Below are positions 7,990-16,711 of a stretch of 64,000 nucleotides of DNA, in pieces. How positions within the stretch are numbered: position 1 is the stretch's first letter; each line of letters starts with the position of its first letter. The DNA lies in contig JAODBC010000033.1 in assembly GCA_025463765.1 (NCBI GenBank), positions 1 to 64,000 of the forward strand, in the 5' to 3' direction. The notes beneath the pieces were generated by a model. It ran no database searches and was not told the origin of the DNA. It saw only the letters and a program-made list of their open reading frames with translations. Origin of the DNA: Subtercola sp. GTDB lineage: Bacteria > Actinomycetota > Actinomycetes > Actinomycetales > Microbacteriaceae. The position numbers were made by a program, and so were the translations under genes.

Positions 7990-9182
7990 GTCTCGAGCCG
8001 CTGGATGAGTGTTGCGGTGCCGAGGCCACCGCCGCAGCACATCGTGACGAGGCCGAGCTCGACGTCGCGGCGCTCCATCTCGGCGAGAAGGGTGGCGATG
8101 AGACGCGAGCCCGTCGCACCGACCGGATGCCCGAGAGCGATAGCGCCACCGTTGACGTTGACCCGCTGCATGTCGGGTTCGAGCTCTTGCTGCCAGGCCA
8201 GAACGACGGAGCCGAACGCTTCGTTGATCTCGATGAGGTCGATGTCGCCGATGGTCAGGCCATTGCGAGCGAGCAGTTTGCGCGTCGCCGGAATCGGCCC
8301 GGTGAGCATGATGATCGGGTCGACGCCCACGGTGGTCTGGTCGAGAATTCTGGCCCTGACCTTGAGCCCGTGCTTCTCGGAGGCGGCCCGCGAGGCGAGA
8401 AGCACGCCCGCCGCACCGTCGGTGAGTGGAGACGAGGTGCCGGCTGTGACGCGCCCGTTCTCGGGGCGGAAGACGGTTTTCAGACCGGCGAGAGTCTCAA
8501 GACTGGTGCCGGGGCGGACGCTCTGGTCGCTCATGCGCTGTTCGCCGTCGAGTGTCATGGGCACCATCTCGGCGTCGAAACGCCCGGCTGCTGTCGCGGC
8601 AGCAGCCAGCGCGTGCGATCGAACGGCGAACTCGTCCATCTCGGTGCGGCTGATGTTCCAGCGTTCGGCGATGAGTTCGGCGCTCTCACCCTGGGTGACC
8701 ATCTCGTAGCGGTCGAGCAGTTCTTGCGGCCAGGCCTTGCCGTAGAGCTCTTCGATTTTACCGACCGAGTTCATCGGCACGCGGGTCATGCTCTCTACAC
8801 CGCCGGCGATCACCAGCTCGTGCATGCCTGAGGCGACGAACGCCGCGGCCATGGCCACGGAGGTCTGGGCGGAGCCGCAGCGTCGGTCGACCATCACGGC
8901 GGGAACCTCGGGCGGGTAACCGGCCTGCAGCCAGGCGTTGCGCCCGATGTTGCGGGACTGCTCGCCGAACTGTGCGGTGCAGCCGATGATGAGGTCGTCG
9001 ATGTCGCTCGGGTCGACGCCGCTTCGGTTCAGCAGGTCTGTATACACCGCTCCGAGCAAGACGTTCGGGTGCGTGTCGCGGAACCAGCCCTTTTCGGGGT
9101 TGGCCTTGCCCATCGGGGTGCGCACCGCCTCGGCGATGAGGGCCTCACGGCCCGAAGCGATGAAGGGATTGTCGAAGGCCAT
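7986..9182 (-). CDS. Acetyl-CoA acetyltransferase-family thiolase
   Basis: 398 residues from the ATG at 9182 (MAFDNPF), which shares one base with the stop of the SDR upstream. Catalyses CoA-dependent cleavage of a 3-ketoacyl-CoA. Seen: nucleophilic Cys in DRRCGSAQTSVAMAA, EINEAFGSV, the His of [17 protein letters not shown], and the second Cys in TMCCGGGLGTA. Tight coupling with the SDR and CoA transferase suggests one transcript (SDR, thiolase, CoA transferase), i.e. the end of a beta-oxidation turn of the ring-opened acid. Confidence 0.92.
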   Translation of the reverse strand: MAFDNPFIASGREALIAEAVRTPMGKANPEKGWFRDTHPNVLLGAVYTDLLNRSGVDPSDIDDLIIGCTAQFGEQSRNIGRNAWLQAGYPPEVPAVMVDRRCGSAQTSVAMAAAFVASGMHELVIAGGVESMTRVPMNSVGKIEELYGKAWPQELLDRYEMVTQGESAELIAERWNISRTEMDEFAVRSHALAAAATAAGRFDAEMVPMTLDGEQRMSDQSVRPGTSLETLAGLKTVFRPENGRVTAGTSSPLTDGAAGVLLASRAASEKHGLKVRARILDQTTVGVDPIIMLTGPIPATRKLLARNGLTIGDIDLIEINEAFGSVVLAWQQELEPDMQRVNVNGGAIALGHPVGATGSRLIATLLAEMERRDVELGLVTMCCGGGLGTATLIQRLET

Positions 9183-9931
9183 CAGATCACCGTTCCACCG
9201 TCGACCGGCAGCACTTGCCCGGTGATGTACCCCGCCGCGTCTGAGGCGAAGAAGACGAACGTCTCGGCGATCTCGTCGGGTTCGGCCCACCGACCGAGGG
9301 GAATGCGAGCGAGTGTGACTGCGGCGAGCTTCTCGTTGTCGCGGATGTTCTGAGTCATAGCCGTCGCAGCGAGGGGGGCGATCGCGTTGACGGTGATCGA
9401 CCGGCGAGCCAGCTCTTTGGCCAACGATTTTGTCAGCCCGATGATGCCGGCCTTCGCCGCACCGTAGTTCGCCTGCCCGATGGTGCCGACGATGCCGGCG
9501 GCAGAGGTCACGTTGATGATGCGCCCCGAGCCGTCGTCGGGAAGGTAGCCGAGCGCCGCTTTGCTGCAGATGAAGCTGCCCATCAGGTGAATCTCCACAA
9601 TGCGGCGAAAGTCGTCTTCGTCGAGGTTCTTGAACATGGCGGGGGCGATTGCGCCGGCATTGTTGACGAGAATGTGCAGCGTGCCGCCTGCGAGACGGGC
9701 GGCCGCGGCGGCGGCTTCGGCGGCCGACGCACTGTCGCGAACGTCGAACCCGAACGCTTCAGCGGTGAAGCCGTCGGCCACGAGGGCATCGGCGACGGCT
9801 TGCGCCGCCTCGCCGTTGATATCGGTAACCAGTACGGCCGCGCCGTTTCGCGCGAGCGCGCGAGACACCGCTGCGCCGATTCCGCCGCCCGCGCCGGTAA
9901 CCAGCGCCGATCGACCCGAGAGGATGCCCAT
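9182..9931 (-). CDS. Short-chain dehydrogenase, 3-hydroxyacyl-CoA dehydrogenase-like
   Basis: 249 residues from the ATG at 9931 (MGILSGRSAL), sharing one base with the stop of the acyl-CoA dehydrogenase upstream. FabG-type SDR with TGAGGGIGAAVSR, NNAGAIAP, active-site Ser in INVTSAAG, YGAAKAG, and the C-terminal ITGQVLPVDGG. Placed between acyl-CoA dehydrogenase and thiolase, it probably oxidises the 3-hydroxyacyl-CoA made after dehydrogenation and hydration. Substrate inferred from context only. Confidence 0.85.
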   Translation of the reverse strand: MGILSGRSALVTGAGGGIGAAVSRALARNGAAVLVTDINGEAAQAVADALVADGFTAEAFGFDVRDSASAAEAAAAAARLAGGTLHILVNNAGAIAPAMFKNLDEDDFRRIVEIHLMGSFICSKAALGYLPDDGSGRIINVTSAAGIVGTIGQANYGAAKAGIIGLTKSLAKELARRSITVNAIAPLAATAMTQNIRDNEKLAAVTLARIPLGRWAEPDEIAETFVFFASDAAGYITGQVLPVDGGTVI

Positions 9932-11097
9932 CAGTAGCTCCTCGGCAGGCCGAGCACGTGCTCGCCGATGTAGTTGAGCACCATCTCCTGACTGAGCGGA
10001 GCGATACGCAGCAGCCGGGACTCTCTGAAGTACCGCGCCACGTGGTATTCCTCGGCGTAGCCCATGCCGCCATGCGTCTGCAGCGCGCGGTCGGCGGCCT
10101 CGAAGCCGGCGTCGGCGCACAGGTATTTCGCCATGTTCGCCTCGCGGGCGCACGGCAAGCCCTTGTCGTAGAGCCAGGTCGCCTTGCGCAGCATCAGTTC
10201 CGCCGCGTCGAGCCGGGCCAGTGCATCGGCGAGCGGAAACTGCAGCCCCTGGTTCATGCCGATGGGCCGGCCGAAGACGTGACGGTCGTTGCCGTATTGC
10301 ACCGCACGGCGAAGGGCGGCTCGGCCGATTCCGAGCGCTTCGGCTGCGACGAGCATCCGTTCGGGGTTCAGGCCGTCGAGAATGTAGCGAAAGCCTTTGC
10401 CCTCATCGCCGATGCGGTCTTCGACCGGAATCTGCAGGTTGTCGATGAAGAGCTCGTTCGAGCTGACGGCGTTTCGGCCCATCTTCTTGATGGGCTTCAC
10501 CTCGATTGCCGAGCGGTCGAGATCGGTGAAGAAGAGGGTCAACCCATCGGTCTTCTTGGGGGAGTCTTCGAACTTCGCGGTGCGGGTCAGCAGCAGAATC
10601 TTCTCTGACTCCATGGCCTTCGAGATCCACACCTTTTTACCGTTGACCACGTAGTGATCGCCGTCGCGTTTGGCGAAGGTGGTGATGCGGGTCGTGTCGA
10701 GCCCGGCGTCGGGCTCGGTCACCCCGAAACAGACGTGCAGGTCGCCGTTGACGATGCGTGGCAGGTTCTGCTGCTTCATCTCGTCGGAGCCGTGCACGAT
10801 CACCGGGTGCATGCCGAAGATGCTGAGGTGAATTGAGCTGGCGGCGTTCATCCCACCGCCAGAGGCGGCGACCGCCTCGATGAGAAGCGAGGCCTCGGTG
10901 ATGCCGAAACCGTGGCCGCCGTATTCTTCGGGGGTGGTGATGCCGAGCCAGCCGCCCTCGGCCATGGCGTTGTAGAACTCGGTGGGAAATTCTTTGTCGA
11001 GGTCTTTATGCATCCAGTAGTCGTCGTCGAACCGATCGGCGAGGTCGGTGACGGCGTCACGTATCGTCACCTGATCTTCGGTGAGCTCAAAATCCAC
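9931..11097 (-). CDS. Acyl-CoA dehydrogenase (putative catalytic subunit)
   Basis: 388 residues from GTG at 11097, chosen because GGAG lies 5 bases upstream and the protein then starts with the typical DFELTEDQ. FAD-dependent alpha,beta-desaturation of an acyl-CoA with electrons to ETF. Seen: PEEYGGHGFG, the FAD/substrate motif GVTEPDAGLDTT, WISKA and QTHGGMGYAEEYHVARYFRE. The helix-G stretch LNPERMLVAAEALG has a Glu where isovaleryl- and long-chain acyl-CoA dehydrogenases have their base; the usual C-terminal EGT Glu is absent. The next gene upstream is a second, apparently non-catalytic dehydrogenase, suggesting a heteromeric enzyme like PimCD or steroid FadE pairs. Confidence 0.88.
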   Translation of the reverse strand: MDFELTEDQVTIRDAVTDLADRFDDDYWMHKDLDKEFPTEFYNAMAEGGWLGITTPEEYGGHGFGITEASLLIEAVAASGGGMNAASSIHLSIFGMHPVIVHGSDEMKQQNLPRIVNGDLHVCFGVTEPDAGLDTTRITTFAKRDGDHYVVNGKKVWISKAMESEKILLLTRTAKFEDSPKKTDGLTLFFTDLDRSAIEVKPIKKMGRNAVSSNELFIDNLQIPVEDRIGDEGKGFRYILDGLNPERMLVAAEALGIGRAALRRAVQYGNDRHVFGRPIGMNQGLQFPLADALARLDAAELMLRKATWLYDKGLPCAREANMAKYLCADAGFEAADRALQTHGGMGYAEEYHVARYFRESRLLRIAPLSQEMVLNYIGEHVLGLPRSY

Positions 11098-11117
11098 AAT
11101 GACTCCGTTTCGCGTTC

Positions 11118-11148
11118 TTGGACTTACCTTATCAAAGGACTGACCATT
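11118..11148 (-). promoter_or_regulatory. 31-bp operator/promoter element (double half-site), copy 1
   Basis: This element lies directly upstream of the 9931-11097 dehydrogenase and reaches its upstream neighbour's stop codon. On the plus strand it reads TTGGACTTACC, five to six bases, then GGACTGACCATT. It matches 28 of 31 bases with the element at 19888-19918. On the coding strand a TTGATAAGG stretch between the two boxes could serve as the -10. The boxes fit a FadR-subfamily GntR operator (family consensus TNGTNNNACNA). Confidence 0.6.
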
Positions 11149-12203
11149 TAGGCTACCGGCACCAACTCCAATGCTGCGGCGATTCGTTCGTTCCACTCGG
11201 CAGGGCTGCCGAACAACGGCACGTCGAGCTTGGTGCGCTTGTACAGAAGCTGAAGATCGTGCTCCCAGGTGTAGCCGATGGCCCCGTGCATAGTGAGTGC
11301 GGACTCGGCCGAATGCGATGCGCTCGCCGTGCCCTGAGCCTTGGCAGTCGCCGCGTGAAGCGCGCACTCTGGCAGATTCTGGTCGACGGATGCTGCTGCG
11401 AAGTACACGATCGAACGCGACGCCTCCTCGTCGACCAACATCGTTGCGGCAGCGTGTTTCATGGCCTGAAACGAACCGATCGCTGCGCCGAACTGCGTAC
11501 GCTGCTTGCTGTATTCGACGGCCAGCTCGAGCAGCCGAGACGCCGCGCCGAGACTGTCGGCGGCTACGAGAACGGCGGCTCGAAGCAGCGCCGTCTTGAG
11601 AAAGTCGTCGGCGACGGCCTCAAGCGGGGTGCCGGTTGCGCCGGTGAGGGTCACGGTTGCCGCACTGCGGCTTCGGTCGAGCAACGGCGTCGACTCGATC
11701 GTGACTCCCGGCGAGGTCGCCTCGACCAGATAGAGCACGCCGCCGGCAGAGACGACGAGCGAGTGTGCCCGATCGGCGCCGAGCACCGTGTGCGCCACCC
11801 CGCTGATGAGGCCGGCTTCGACGGTGAAGTCACTCGTCAGCGCCGCGCTGTCGGCGCTGACAGCGAGGGCGAGAAAGCGGCCCTCCTCTACGAAGGTCGT
11901 CGCCTGCTCTGCGTCGAGGGCCGGCAGCGCGAGCACTGTTGCGAGCCACGCCGATGACGGCGCGGCGCGGCGCGAGAGTTGTTCGGCGATCAGGGCGAGT
12001 TCGAGCAACCCGCCGCCCTGGCCGCCGCGCTCCTCGGCCAGACCCACGGCGAGCCAGCCTTCTTCGGCGAGCCCGTTCTCGAATGTCGCGGCGTCGCCCT
12101 CATCGAGCCACGCGCGCACTCGTTCTGCCGTGGCGAAGCGATCGAGCCAATCGGAGAACGCTTCGACGAACATCTGCTGTTCTGGATCTACTGCCCACCG
12201 CAT
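11148..12203 (-). CDS. Acyl-CoA dehydrogenase-like protein, probable non-catalytic partner subunit
   Basis: 351 residues, acyl-CoA dehydrogenase fold but divergent. N-terminal helical region (WAVDPEQQMFVEAFSDWLDR), LAEERGGQGGG, then SKQRTQFGAAIGSFQAMKH and LTMHGAIGYTWEHDLQLLYKR identify the family. Catalytic positions are lost: where helix-G enzymes have ER the sequence is TALLRAAVLVAADSLG, and the C-terminal EGT is LFGSP. The usual FAD/substrate loop (TEPxAGSD) is also replaced. Such subunits pair with an active dehydrogenase in actinobacterial side-chain and ring-degrading enzymes. It is first of the run, 50 bp ahead of the catalytic partner, and divergent from the GntR gene. Confidence 0.8.
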   Translation of the reverse strand: MRWAVDPEQQMFVEAFSDWLDRFATAERVRAWLDEGDAATFENGLAEEGWLAVGLAEERGGQGGGLLELALIAEQLSRRAAPSSAWLATVLALPALDAEQATTFVEEGRFLALAVSADSAALTSDFTVEAGLISGVAHTVLGADRAHSLVVSAGGVLYLVEATSPGVTIESTPLLDRSRSAATVTLTGATGTPLEAVADDFLKTALLRAAVLVAADSLGAASRLLELAVEYSKQRTQFGAAIGSFQAMKHAAATMLVDEEASRSIVYFAAASVDQNLPECALHAATAKAQGTASASHSAESALTMHGAIGYTWEHDLQLLYKRTKLDVPLFGSPAEWNERIAAALELVPVA

Positions 12204-12272
12204 GTGGTGCTCCTTCGCGAGGTGCCCGCGCAGGTACCGTTCAACGGTAAATGGCGAAGCGTCAATGATACA

Positions 12273-12296
12273 TTGGAACTAAATATCAGGCCATAA
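12273..12296. promoter_or_regulatory. Divergent promoter with TATCAGGCCATAA operator-like site
   Basis: The 104-bp divergent region between the dehydrogenase at 12203 and the GntR gene at 12308 contains TTGGAACTAAATATCAGGCC followed by ATAA. TATCAGGCCATA matches TATCAGACCAAA at 20741-20752 in 10 of 12 positions. Its position suggests autoregulation of the GntR gene and control of the divergent dehydrogenase operon. Confidence 0.45.
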
Positions 12297-12307
12297 AAGG
12301 GGATTCC

Positions 12308-13075
12308 ATGTCGGAAGCGAACGCGCAGGGTCGAGGCGGGCGCTCGAGCATCCAGCTGTCTCCGATGAAGGTTCCGAAGGCGTCTGACGTGCTTGCGAAC
12401 GAGCTTCGCGAGCGCATTCTGACCGGTGAATTCGCCGAGGGCATGGGGCTTCCGGCCGAACGTGATCTCGTCACCCAGACCGGAATGAGCCGCACGACGG
12501 TGCGCGAGGCACTGCGCATTCTCGAGGTGCAGGGCCTCATTCGCATCAAGGCCGGCCGCACCGGCGGCGCCTTCGTGCAGCAGCCGGGCGAAGAGGCCAT
12601 GGCGCGAACCGTCAACCTGCTCATCCGCGGGCGTCAGATTCGGCTCGCCGCCCTGCTCGAGACCCGTGAGGCGATCGAGCCATTCTGCGCCCAGCTCGCG
12701 GCAGGTGCCCGAACCGACGAAGATCTCGCCGCCCTCGATGCCGCAAACGCGGCGATCTCCGACGACGCCGGCGGCTTGGCGAAGTTCTTGCAGGCCAACG
12801 TCGACTGGCACGTCGCGGTGGCGCGCGCGAGCCACAACGAGCTGCTCTCTGGCATGATGACGGCTCTGTCGCGCGCGATCTACACCGCGACCGAAGACGA
12901 GAACTTCGTCGACACCGAGGTGCGGCACACTACGATCCGGTCGCACGAGACCATCACCGCGGCCATCCGTGACAAAGACGGCGAGGCGGCCGTGCGTCGT
13001 ATGAAGCGCCATGTGCATTCCTATGCTCAAGAGATTCTGAAGCGCGACGAACGAACCGAGATCGAGCTGCCGTAA
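12308..13075 (+). CDS. GntR-family (FadR/FCD) transcriptional regulator
   Basis: 255 residues. Winged helix at about residues 27-90 (VLANELRERILTGEFAEG, LPAERDLVTQTGMSRTTVREAL, LEVQGLIRIKAGRTGGAFV) and an FCD ligand-binding domain after residue 100 with the metal/ligand His and Asp pattern (LETREAIEPF, NVDWHVAVARASHNELL, TIRSHETITAAI, MKRHVHSY). AAGGGGA precedes the ATG. These regulators usually sense a CoA ester or carboxylate and repress catabolic operons. Its location in the middle of region A, and a recurrent operator that fits the FadR consensus, make it the likely regulator of the alicyclic-acid cluster. Confidence 0.92.
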   Translation: MSEANAQGRGGRSSIQLSPMKVPKASDVLANELRERILTGEFAEGMGLPAERDLVTQTGMSRTTVREALRILEVQGLIRIKAGRTGGAFVQQPGEEAMARTVNLLIRGRQIRLAALLETREAIEPFCAQLAAGARTDEDLAALDAANAAISDDAGGLAKFLQANVDWHVAVARASHNELLSGMMTALSRAIYTATEDENFVDTEVRHTTIRSHETITAAIRDKDGEAAVRRMKRHVHSYAQEILKRDERTEIELP

Positions 13076-13115
13076 CCGCGAGCCCGGTCATCCGCCTTCA
13101 TATGGTTGGCCGACG

Positions 13116-15056
13116 TCATTTGGTGGTTTGGCTTCCCACGGCGCGAGCGATCTCGTCGACCGCATCCGGATTCTCGGCCCCCGACAGATCGCCTTGAGGC
13201 AGGTTGAGGGCCGCGGCCCGAACGGCGCGGCGCATGATCTTCTGCGAACGGGTCTTCGGCAGCTGGCTGACGCGCCGCACCAGCGACGGCGCAAACGGTT
13301 TGCCCAGTTCGCTCGCAACGAGAGCGCGCAACTCGTCTGACACGTCTTCGGTCGAGGAGGCCCGCGGCACCCAGAACGCCCAGACGGTCTCGCCCTTCGT
13401 GGAGTCGGGCACACCGACCGCGGCGGCTTCGACCACGGCGGGATGAGTGATCAGCACCGATTCGACCTCGGCCGGCGCCAGTCGTTTGCCCGCCACGTTC
13501 ATGACGTCGTCTGATCGGCCGAGAATGAACCACTGGCCGTCGTCGACGAGGGCGAAGTCGCCGTGGTGCCACAGGCCGGGGAACGTGTTCCAGTACGCGT
13601 CGAGGTAACGGGCGTCGTCTTTCCAGATTCCTCGCGTCATCGCCGGCCAGGGCTGGCGGCAGACCAGCTCACCCACCTCGCCGCGCACCGAGTCGCCGTT
13701 CGCGTCGACCACGTCGACATCCATGCCGAGCGACGGGCCGCCGAGCGAACAACTGCGAATGCTCTCGACCGGGTAGGGCGCGAGAAACGACCCGCCGACC
13801 TCGGTTCCGCCCGAGAAGTTGATGATGGGAACGCGGTCGCCGAACACCTCGACAGCGAGCCATTCGTAGGCGCTCGGATCCCACGGTTCGCCCGTCGAAC
13901 CCAGAACGTGCACGCTCGACAGGTCGTAGTCGGCGTAGGTGGTCGAATTCGCCGCTCGCAGCGTTCGGATCAGTGTCGGCGAAACGCCCAGCATGGTCAC
14001 CCGATGGGCCTGAACGAGCGCCCACAACCGATCGATGTCGGGAACGTCGGGTGAGCCCTCGTAGAGCACGAGCGTCGCCCCGTTGGCGTGTGTGCCGAAG
14101 ATCGAGAGCGGCCCCATGATCCAGCCCATGTCGGTGATCCAGCAGAACACGCCGTCTGGCCCGACGTCGAACGAGTACGCGACCTCGCTGGCGGTCTTCA
14201 CTAAGAATCCGGCGTGGGTATGAATTGCACCCTTCGGCTTTCCGGTGGTGCCCGAGGTGTACGCCAACAGCAACGTCTCGGTGGCAGAGACCCCGAGCGC
14301 TTCGCCGGGCGGCGTCGACGTCTCGAGCAGGGTGTTCCACGCGATGTCGAGAGTGGATGCCGGCGTCTCGCCCCCGACGTTCTCGACCACGATGACGTGC
14401 TGCACGCTCGGGCAGCTCGCTACAGCCTCATCGAGCAGTCTCTTCATCTCGACGCGGCGGTGGCGGCGAAGGGTGCCATCGGCGACGATCACGGCGACGG
14501 CTCCGGCGTCGTGGATGCGCGCGGCGATGGCCGAGGGCGCGAAACCCGAGAACAGCGGCACGATGATGGCGCCGAGCGAGGCGATGGCGTAACAGGCGAT
14601 CACGGCCTCGGGAATCATCGGCAGAAACAGTGCGACGGGGTCGCCGCGCTTCACGCCGAGCGAGCTCAACCCGGCCGCGATCGCGGCCGCCTTTTCGGCG
14701 AGTTCACGGTAGGTCAGCTTCGTGACGGTGCCGTCTTCGGCCTCGTGGGCGACGGCGACCTTCTCGGCATGTTGCGGCGTCTGCCACCGGGTCAGGCAGG
14801 CATCGACGATATTCATCGTCGACCCGGTGAACCACTCGGGGCGCTCGATGCCCGCCGAGACATCGACGACCTCCTCGTACGGCGTGCGGAACGGCAGACC
14901 GAGATCGGTCACCACGGCGTTCCAGTACCAGCCGATGTCGGCGACCGATCGGGCTCGCAGCTCGGGCAGCGTCTCCAGGCCGTTGCTGCGCCCGAGCCGG
15001 GTGACGTTCGCGTTCTCGATGTAGTCGGCAGTCGGCTGCCATTCGTAGTCGGTCAT
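13116..15056 (-). CDS. AMP-forming acyl-CoA synthetase, acetyl-/acetoacetyl-CoA synthetase type
   Basis: 646 residues, the long Acs-type form with an N-terminal cap (W..YW..VV, EWFTGSTMNIVDACL). Seen: P-loop LAYTSGTTGKPKGAIHTHAG, WITDMGWIMGP, INFSGGTEVGG, the A7/A8 region WHHGDFALVDDGQWFILGRSDDVMNVAGKRLAPAEVE, and the C-terminal Lys in LPKTRSQKIMRR. AGGAG precedes the ATG. Its start overlaps by four bases the stop of the acyl-CoA dehydrogenase upstream (ATGA), so the two are translationally coupled. The substrate is probably a short or medium acid intermediate of the pathway. Confidence 0.9.
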   Translation of the reverse strand: MTDYEWQPTADYIENANVTRLGRSNGLETLPELRARSVADIGWYWNAVVTDLGLPFRTPYEEVVDVSAGIERPEWFTGSTMNIVDACLTRWQTPQHAEKVAVAHEAEDGTVTKLTYRELAEKAAAIAAGLSSLGVKRGDPVALFLPMIPEAVIACYAIASLGAIIVPLFSGFAPSAIAARIHDAGAVAVIVADGTLRRHRRVEMKRLLDEAVASCPSVQHVIVVENVGGETPASTLDIAWNTLLETSTPPGEALGVSATETLLLAYTSGTTGKPKGAIHTHAGFLVKTASEVAYSFDVGPDGVFCWITDMGWIMGPLSIFGTHANGATLVLYEGSPDVPDIDRLWALVQAHRVTMLGVSPTLIRTLRAANSTTYADYDLSSVHVLGSTGEPWDPSAYEWLAVEVFGDRVPIINFSGGTEVGGSFLAPYPVESIRSCSLGGPSLGMDVDVVDANGDSVRGEVGELVCRQPWPAMTRGIWKDDARYLDAYWNTFPGLWHHGDFALVDDGQWFILGRSDDVMNVAGKRLAPAEVESVLITHPAVVEAAAVGVPDSTKGETVWAFWVPRASSTEDVSDELRALVASELGKPFAPSLVRRVSQLPKTRSQKIMRRAVRAAALNLPQGDLSGAENPDAVDEIARAVGSQTTK

Positions 15057-16234
15057 CGTGCGCTCCTAGGCATGTCGAGCATCCGTTCGGCGACAATATT
15101 GCGCTGAATGAAGGTGGAACCGCCGGCGATGGCCGTGCCGCGGGCTTGGTAGGCCAGGCGCACCCAGCGCGCCGTCTCCGGGTCGTCACCCTCGGGCGCG
15201 AGTTGCCCCCCGAGGGGTGAGAGCGACACCCGGAAGTCGGCGAGATCTTCGACGAGCGGGCAGAAGAACAGCTTGCCGATCGACGTCACGGGGCCGGGAG
15301 GGCCGTCGTCGGTGGCCAGCGAAACGACTCGCTGGCCGATGAGGTAGTGGATGAGCGCCCGGCCGTACAGGTCGGCGACGGTGTCGCGCACGCGAGAGTC
15401 GGCGCCGAGAGGGCGGCCGGCGCTATCGGTCGCGGCGTGCACGTCTCTGACGATGTCGCGAACGGCGCGCTGGGTGTTCACTCGACCGGTGGCGATCGCC
15501 ACACGTTCGTACGCGAGGGTGCCCATGGTCACGGCCCAGCCGCCGTCGACCTCGCCGACGACCAAGTCGTCAGGCACGAAGACCTCGTCGAGAAAGACCT
15601 CGTTGAATTCGGCCTCGCCGAGCATGTGCCGCAGCGGGCGAATCGTGACGCCGGGGCTGTTCAGGGGCAAGATGAAGAAGGTGATTCCCTTGTGCCGCGG
15701 CTCGGTTCCGGTGCGGGCGAGCAAGATGGCATACGAGGCGATGTGCGCACGGCTGGTCCAGATCTTCTGGCCGGTGATCGAGAACCCGCCTTCGACCTTC
15801 GTCGCTTTCGTGCGCAGCGAGGCCAGGTCTGACCCGGCCTCCGGCTCGGAGAAGAGCTGGCACCAGATGTCGTCGCCGGCCAGAATCGGTCGCAGAAAGC
15901 GCTCTTTCTGCTCAGGGGTGCCGAAATCGATGATCGTCGGGCCCGAGAAGTCTTCGCCGATGGTGTTCAGGCGCTCGGGGGCCCCGGCCAGATCGAGCTC
16001 TTCTGCGAAGATCGCCCGGATGTTCGGCCCGGCGCCGCCGCCGCCATACTCTTTCGGCCACGACAGCCCGGCATACCCGCCCTCGAACAGCGCCTTCTGC
16101 CACTTGGTCCAGAACGGAACTTTCGCCACCAGATCGGCGGGTTCCGGCCAGGGCAGGGTCGGCAGCGTCGTCTCGATGAAGGCTCGAGCTTCGGCGCGGA
16201 ATCGTGCTTCTTCGGGCGAATCCGACAGGTCCAT
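15053..16234 (-). CDS. Acyl-CoA dehydrogenase (FadE-like)
   Basis: 393 residues. Seen: GLSWPKEYGGGGAGP, FAD/substrate loop QLFSEPEAGSDLASL, WTSRAHIA, LAYERVAIATGRV (helix-G Glu in the base position of isovaleryl/long-chain enzymes) and GGSTFIQRNIVAERML at the C-terminus, where most relatives have GGTSEIQRN. Resembles FadE proteins of cyclic-compound degradation in actinobacteria. A candidate for desaturating the ring acyl-CoA (AliB/BadJ-type role), by context with the coupled CoA ligase. AGGAAG precedes the ATG. Divergent from the hydratase pair across the TTGGTCAGACCAA site. Confidence 0.88.
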   Translation of the reverse strand: MDLSDSPEEARFRAEARAFIETTLPTLPWPEPADLVAKVPFWTKWQKALFEGGYAGLSWPKEYGGGGAGPNIRAIFAEELDLAGAPERLNTIGEDFSGPTIIDFGTPEQKERFLRPILAGDDIWCQLFSEPEAGSDLASLRTKATKVEGGFSITGQKIWTSRAHIASYAILLARTGTEPRHKGITFFILPLNSPGVTIRPLRHMLGEAEFNEVFLDEVFVPDDLVVGEVDGGWAVTMGTLAYERVAIATGRVNTQRAVRDIVRDVHAATDSAGRPLGADSRVRDTVADLYGRALIHYLIGQRVVSLATDDGPPGPVTSIGKLFFCPLVEDLADFRVSLSPLGGQLAPEGDDPETARWVRLAYQARGTAIAGGSTFIQRNIVAERMLDMPRSAR

Positions 16235-16270
16235 TACACTTCCTCACATGTTTCAGGTCTGATGATACTA

Positions 16271-16283
16271 TTGGTCAGACCAA
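16271..16283. promoter_or_regulatory. Perfect 13-bp palindromic operator TTGGTCAGACCAA
   Basis: TTGGTC-A-GACCAA is a perfect inverted repeat in the 60-bp region between the divergent dehydrogenase (16234) and hydratase (16295) genes. It contains TGGTCAGACCA, which fits the FadR-subfamily consensus TNGTNNNACNA exactly. TGATGATACT just upstream could be an extended -10 for the rightward gene, placing the operator at the transcription start. Confidence 0.75.
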
Positions 16284-16294
16284 AAGAGGTGAAA

Positions 16295-16711
16295 GTGGCT
16301 GGAATTCCCATCGGAGGCATCGTCGACGTCGTCGAGTTCACGGTAGAAGCCGGAAAGATTCGAGAATTCGCCCGCGCCACGTTCACCGAAGACCCGCGCC
16401 ACCTCACCCGCGAACTGGCCACGGCGACCCACTCCGTGGTCACCGGGCACTACCGCGATCAGCGAGACTTCGTCGCCCGGCTCGGGCTCGCCATCGAGCG
16501 CATCGTCGTGGGATCGGTGTCGTGGCAGTATTCACGGCCGCTGCTGGCGGGCGATCGCCTCGTGGCCACCCGCCGGGTCGAAGCCGACCTCGTGCGCGAG
16601 AGCAAGCGTGGCCCCATGCGCCTGGTCACCCTCGCCACCGAGTTCGTCGATCAAGGCGGCGAGACCGCCTTGGTGCAGCGCGAAGTACTCATTGAAAGGC
16701 CGAGCGCATGA
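16295..16711 (+). CDS. MaoC-like N-terminal (FAS1-type) dehydratase domain protein
   Basis: 138 residues from GTG at 16295, preceded at ideal distance by AGAGG; an ATG at 16262 would put the operator inside the gene and is less likely. It has the fold of the N-terminal half of double hot-dog enoyl-CoA hydratases: FTVEAGKIREFARATFTEDP, then RIVVGSVSWQYSRPLLAGDRLVATRRV and LVTLATEFVDQGGETALVQREVLIER. The half lacks the Asp/His active site, which the next gene supplies. Stop and next start overlap (ATGA). Comparable two-gene hydratases (ChsH1/ChsH2, HadAB) act on bulky or long-chain enoyl-CoAs. Confidence 0.82.
   Translation: MAGIPIGGIVDVVEFTVEAGKIREFARATFTEDPRHLTRELATATHSVVTGHYRDQRDFVARLGLAIERIVVGSVSWQYSRPLLAGDRLVATRRVEADLVRESKRGPMRLVTLATEFVDQGGETALVQREVLIERPSA

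Noticed and set aside
9183-9290. N-terminal extension of the thiolase frame upstream of 9182
   Set aside because: Arg-rich sequence lying inside the SDR gene; homology begins at MAFDNPF and the start/stop junction at 9182 is the usual one here.
16262-16294. ATG at 16262 as start of the hot-dog gene
   Set aside because: It would place the palindromic operator inside the gene; GTG at 16295 has AGAGG at the right distance and starts with the family sequence.
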